This document shows, one piece after another, positions 59,849 to 64,000 of a DNA stretch of 64,000 bases. Below the pieces are notes generated by a model. It made no database searches. It was not told the origin of the DNA and was given only the letters and a program-made list of their open reading frames with translations. The translations under genes and the position numbers were made by a program. The DNA is from Linnemannia elongata (lineage: Eukaryota > Mortierellomycota > Mortierellomycetes > Mortierellales > Mortierellaceae): NCBI GenBank assembly GCA_036320915.1, contig JAXBDG010000009.1:868001-932000 (forward strand), read 5' to 3'. Each line of letters starts with the position of its first letter. The first letter of the stretch is position 1.

Positions 59849-60211
59849 TCAGTAACAGAAGCCGTCGAGATCAACCTGAAAGAGATAGAAAAAGAGACAA
59901 CAAAAGAATGTTAGAAACTTTTTCTTGAACATGCAACCCCAACGACAGGGTGATGATTAACAATACAAAGGAATGGGGGATGGGTGTCTCTCATTGAAAT
60001 GTTTGTGTTTGTATTTGGGTCAGGGTTAAAAAGCTCTGTGAAGAATACTCAACATGGTCTTTCAGTTGAAGAAATTCGTTGTTTAAAAACATCATCCGTA
60101 CAAACGAAACAAACAAGTGGAGAGATAGGGGATGTGGGATTGTCCATTGAGGATTGGATGCGGATGCTGAGTGCTTACCATTCGTGAAAAGTAGGGTAGA
60201 TCGATATTGTG
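59849..60211 (-). ncRNA. Spliced snoRNA host transcript with a 9-codon frame
   Basis: On the minus strand, a TATTTAA-type box (about 60277-60288) and a CT-rich leader precede an exon that ends GAATG at 60179, directly followed by donor GTAAGC. A pyrimidine-rich tract and acceptor TTTCAG end the 303-bp intron at 59876. The ATG (60181-60179) is the last codon of the first exon. After splicing it reads M V D L D G F C Y and stops at 59849. The 5' limit given here is approximate, and the 3' end of the transcript is not determined. The intron carries the snR47/U36-type snoRNA. The unit therefore looks like a dedicated host gene whose product is the intron. Confidence 0.6.
60007..60105 (-). ncRNA. 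snR47: C/D-box snoRNA, snR47/U36 type (rRNA 2'-O-methylation guide)
   Basis: Directs 2'-O-methylation of rRNA in the nucleolus. On the minus strand: terminal stem GTTTGTA (60105-60099) pairs perfectly with TACAAAC (60013-60007). C box ATGATGT is at 60095-60089, D' box CTGA at 60065-60062, C' box ATGTTGA at 60055-60049 and D box CTGA at 60023-60020. The sequence before D is antisense to GTTAAAAAGCTC, universally conserved in 18S rRNA. The fifth base from D pairs with the A equivalent to yeast A619. The sequence before D' is antisense to TGAAGAAATTC of 25S rRNA, and base five pairs with the A equivalent to yeast A2220. Yeast snR47 guides exactly these two sites and vertebrate U36 the equivalents. 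It lies in an intron, as most C/D snoRNAs outside yeast do. Confidence 0.92.
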
Positions 60212-60504
60212 CGTGTGTGGGAAGGGAAAGGGTTGAGGTAAGAGAAAAGAAAAAGAAAAATTTTCTCAGTAGCGTGGGTTAAATAGACTCGCGAAATGTG
60301 GCTTGGCTTAAAAACACACAAAAATAAAACGCGTCCCAAGAAACGCGACTGCTGATGAAAAAGTCAAAAATGCAGTTCCATGGGGACTTCCAACAGTCCG
60401 AACAGCTTTCGTGCTTTTATTTCGGACCTAGAAAAAAAGCGAAAAGAAAAAAAAAGAACCAAAAAGAAAAAAAGAAAAAAAAAAAAAAAAGGTGCTCGCC
60501 AGTC

Positions 60505-61114
60505 TCAAAACTCTTTCAAGGCTGACGGAGGCAACGACGGCACGGGTGAAGGACCTAGGGCGGTTGCAATCGCAACATGACCACCTCGTCGACCCGCGCT
60601 TGTAGACTTGTCAGCAAACTCTGAGGGGTCACTTTGAAGAGTCGTAACGCTACTGTGGCTCTCCGCCCTCTCTTGGCCCAACTTAACCCCCTTTTTATCA
60701 TTCAGCATCTCCAGTTCTTGTCGGTGCTGGAGACGCTGATGTTCACGGATAAACTGTTGGTGCTTGTAATCCTCAAATGCTTTGGCGTCCTTGAAGCTAG
60801 GGACGGTCGACGTTTGTTCAGGTGCAAAAGACTGCACTGGTGACCCAGTAAGCGGCTCCGGGGTCAGGGGTATTGGTTGTGGCAAGGTTAACGATGAGAG
60901 TTCTTGTAACGGTTGTTGGTGCTTGTGTTGTTGCGATGGTTGTGCTTGACCTTGTGGGAGTGGCTGTGGTATTTGCTGTCTCTGCTGGAGTTGCTGTTGT
61001 TCTTGTTGTTGCAGTTGATCCTGCTGATGTTGAAGGCGCATCTGTTGATTTGTCGATTGGGATTGCGAATGGAGCGATTGTTGACTCTCTTGCTGTTGTT
61101 GCTGTTGCTGCTGT

Positions 61115-61181
<67 letters not shown>

Positions 61182-64000
61182 GACGGGCAAGGGGTAACTT
61201 TTGTTGCAATATCGCAAAGTGGTTCATTGCTGCAAGGCTCTGATCCCAGTGGATGTTTTGCTCGAACCCTTCGTGAGGCATCACAATCGTAGGTGAGCCT
61301 TGACTTAACGTGTCGCTCTGATGGCGCTGAACCACGTGAGGAGATGCTGGCTGTGGTGAGTGAAACATGGTGGGGAGCCCTGCGCTCCAAGGTTGACCCT
61401 GCTGCAAGGGGCGCTGTTGATGCTGTTGTTGCTGCTGTCTTTGTTGCTGAAGTTGTCGCTGTTGTTGTTGGTGTTGTTGTTGGTCTTGTTGGTCATGCTG
61501 GTCAAGCGGGTGCACGCCGGGTAAATTTTTAAAAGTAATTGGTGATAAAGGTGAAGGAGGAGGAGGAAAAACCGGCGACAGAAAGTAGGACGGTTGTGAT
61601 TGCAAAAGATCCTGTCGAACGAATTGCGGGGAAAGCGAAGAATGTGTTCGAGGTCCTTGTTCAGCTGACACAGACGACGATGGGCCTTGAGAGTGTCTTC
61701 GAGGGGAGGCAAGTGCCGAGTTTGGGTCTACCAGCATAGGAGGGCTCTCGCGCATGGTGCCCGGCTGCAACATCAATGAGTCCAAACTGTGGGCACGCAT
61801 CAATAGCGGCGCCTCGATGGATGGACTAAGCGTAGCGGCCATTGCCACAGAGGAGGGTGTCCCCCACACAGGAGGACTCAGGCCACCATAAGTCGCTGAA
61901 CCACCTGCTCTCATAGGAGAAGACAATGCAGTATTCCCGAAAGGAATATCTCTGGTGTCTCTTATCGCGACTGGTGAGGAGGAAGGAGAAGGAGACGGTG
62001 ATATCGAGGACGCGGGAGAGGCTGCCATAGCAGTTGGGAAAGAGTCGACAGGCATGTGTTGGCCAAGGGTAGGTGTGGCCGTCATGCGGGAAGAAGGTGT
62101 ATATGCTGGAAGAAGCAAGGACGATTGGTCAAGGTCCGAAGCATTGCTCTTGGAGGCATCGAGTGGATGGAGTGAGGTTGAGAGGGGCGTCTCCTCAATC
62201 TTGGGTGGCAGATTAGGGTCAATTGCGAACGTAGTGCCCAAAGTTGCATCTTGGTCGGAATGCCACTGGTACAGGGTAGTGTTGTGAGAGGACGAGGACA
62301 GGTCATCTCCATCAAACAAGGAGACAGTACCCTGTTGTATAGACGATCCAGAGATATCCTTGGAAATACTGGCAGGCTCAGAGTAGCGTCTCCCATAGGT
62401 CTAGAGAACAAATTAATAATGCCTGGGTTATTATTCTTCGATATCTTCGGCCACTGTTTACATTAGGCGAGCTCGCAAGGATGGTTACCAACGTACATCT
62501 TGCAACGTCACAGGAAGTGACAAGCGCGACCGCGCTGGTTGAATACTGTAGGCTGCCCGTGTGCGCGACCACGGCGGTTGCTCAACCTGGTGCTGCTGCT
62601 GGGCCAAGAGCCGGGGAGTCTGCAACTGAGGGAGATGGTAAGGGTCAGTCAGGGAAAGGCAATGTCCCGATGCCGATAGATGTGCCCTTCTCAGCTCCTG
62701 AACATCCAGGTCTGGTCCGTTTGTCTCGTGATCTGGGGCACCAAGAGAGTCGGTGGGCATCGTGGAGCCAAAGCCTTGCTCTCGTCGCTCTGCAACGTGA
62801 CCTTCCGGAAAGACTGTTCCGAAAGACTGTTCCTGTCGAGTAAAAGGGTCCACATCTACCTTGGGAGTCATGGTTGTGGATAACGAAGATGATCCTGTGA
62901 TGGAGGCCTGAAGCTCCTGACCAGGAAAGAAAAACTGTTGTCGATACTGCTGTTGCTGAAGCTGTTGTTGTAGTTGCTGCTGATGCTGGTATTGGAGGTG
63001 GAGCTGAATTTGCTGTTGCTGCAACTGCTGTTGTTGCTGTTGTAGTTGTAAGCGGTGCTCAAGTTCCTGCTGGAGATGAAGAACGGCAATATCGCTTCGG
63101 TTGACGAGAGGCTGACTGCTCAAAGATGGAGGGTCGGGAATAATTTGGAGTCCTTTGTTGAAACACTCAATGAACCCAGGAGGGCAAGAGTTGCGCCGAG
63201 CTTGCTGCACATCCTGAAGGAGCGTTGAATTCAATGCAGGAGAGGCTGGGTCAGTGTACCCCACTCGATTCAAGTCTGTCGCCGCCGGCCAGTAGACAGC
63301 GCCGCCCTGGTTTGAGGATCCCGGTGCGGCTGACAAAGGTAAGGACGATGTTGGAAGGGCAGCGGGAGGATGAGGAGACGACGATTGCTTCTGGACTTCA
63401 GGGTCGAATACAGCCATCGACGAACCATCAGAAAGTTTCGCCACTGAAAAGTCTTCTGTCGGTGGCCGCTGTTGCATCGTCACGTTTATCCAACTCTCCT
63501 GATTGACGTTTTCTTTGCCCGTGTAGTTTCCCTGCTGCATCGGTGACGCAAATACATCCTGACTACCAGAGGCTGAAGTATTTGGTCCTGCCAGCGAATG
63601 TTGTATGTCGAACTGGACACGTATTCCTGACTGACTCTTGTTCCTGGGAGTAGTCTTCAAGGACGATCGTCTCAGGCCTTTCCGCGGGTCCAAGGGCCCA
63701 AAATGACTCCCTTCGCCTTTTGTGACCATAGAGCTCTGCGCCAACGTCGTACCCTGGCCCGCCAGGATATGAGATTGATGAGTCGATGAAGGACCTCCCG
63801 CAGAACTCGCAGTCGGGCTCGACGTTTGTTGTGTCGCCGATGCAGCACTGTTGCCCAAGTCGCCACCATTGTTGATTGCCGTAAAGGGGTCCGCTGCGTT
63901 GGCTGTGTCGCCATTAAGTGGCAACCGCTGGGCCATACAAGCACCTCCCATCCAAACCCTGGGTCCAGAATCCAGCACTCCTTGGCTCTCGATCAAGGTG
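60505..64000 (-). CDS. Polyglutamine-rich protein, 5' end beyond the window
   Basis: I do not recognise a conserved domain. Two minus-strand exons, from beyond 64000 to 62497 and 62400-60505, join in phase 0 across a 96-bp intron (donor GTACGT) to at least 1132 residues, ending KEF. The composition is Gln/Ser/Pro-dominated. There are Gln-rich blocks near 62950-63060 and 60910-61180, including 31 consecutive Gln at 61182-61090; the first 15 codons of that run are pure CAA. Between them lie short ordered-looking pieces such as RKGLRRSSLKTTPRNKSQSG, RRNSCPPGFIECFNKG and SFAPEQTSTVPSFKDAKAFE. Basic Ser/Thr patches (RRSS, RRNS) could be kinase sites. A nuclear transcription cofactor or RNA-granule protein is plausible from composition only. 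Confidence 0.8.
61090..61182 (-). repeat. Polyglutamine-coding CAA/CAG tract (31 codons)
   Basis: Ninety-three bases code for 31 Gln. In coding orientation the tract starts with about 15 pure CAA codons and continues as mixed CAG/CAA. The pure part is the one expected to slip and vary in length between strains. Confidence 0.9.

Larger units (their letters stand above)
57044..60504. other. Spacer with repeat, transposase relic and snoRNA host transcript
   Basis: The spacer holds, left to right, the promoter of the orphan coiled-coil gene (to about 57550), dispersed repeat copy 2 (57733-57791), a transposase-like relic on the plus strand (58051-58272), a short GT run (about 58834-58858) and, on the minus strand, the snoRNA host transcript (about 59849-60211). 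No conventional protein gene is visible. Confidence 0.55.

Overview
The window is nuclear DNA of a fungus. Genes are spaced by 0.3 to 3.5 kb, most are interrupted by GT-AG introns of about 100 to 850 bp, and start codons are preceded by long CT-rich leaders. Met5-type sulfite reductase, Cdc48, a Bud14-type SH3 protein, a Kre9-like secreted protein and several very Gln/Ser-rich regulators point to fungi. The mix (an RA-PH protein, a MAT2B-like protein, a carboxypeptidase Q-like M28 protein) suggests an early-diverging lineage such as Mortierellomycota. That placement is inference from gene content and style only.

Layout. 1-113 is the 3' end of an unidentified + strand gene. 2757-7573 (+) is the sulfite reductase beta subunit, convergent with CDC48 (7976-11176, -). 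Next come an inositol monophosphatase (12223-13801, -), a Cid1/TUTase-type nucleotidyltransferase (14235-15947, -), a membrane-anchored M28 peptidase (16595-18821, +) and, convergent with it, an 11-exon MAT2B-like gene (19188-21361, -). An RA-PH scaffold protein (23161-27577, +) is followed by a 3.2 kb spacer, a disordered protein whose first exon I could not place (30809-32191, +), and a 1607-residue PPR protein (33557-38380, +). Then come a Bud14-like SH3 protein with a RAS-association domain (41175-47038, +), a secreted Kre9-like protein (50350-52272, +), an orphan coiled-coil/membrane protein (53288-57043, -) and a polyglutamine-rich protein running off the right edge (60505-64000, -).

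The best find is in the apparently empty 57-60.5 kb spacer. An intron on the minus strand holds a C/D-box snoRNA whose two guides match conserved 18S and 25S rRNA segments. This identifies it as the snR47/U36 counterpart. Its host transcript seems to encode almost nothing: the only ATG ends exactly at the splice donor and opens a 9-codon frame. The same spacer carries a dispersed repeat that recurs inverted 46 kb away at 11.8 kb, and a decayed transposase-like fragment.

Functional links are modest. Sulfite reductase and the MAT2B-like protein both belong to sulfur/methionine metabolism. The RA-PH and SH3-RA proteins are both likely Ras/Rho-type signalling or polarity adaptors. No bacterial-type operon, CRISPR array, tRNA or intact transposon was seen. 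Exon limits were worked out by hand from splice consensus and reading phase.
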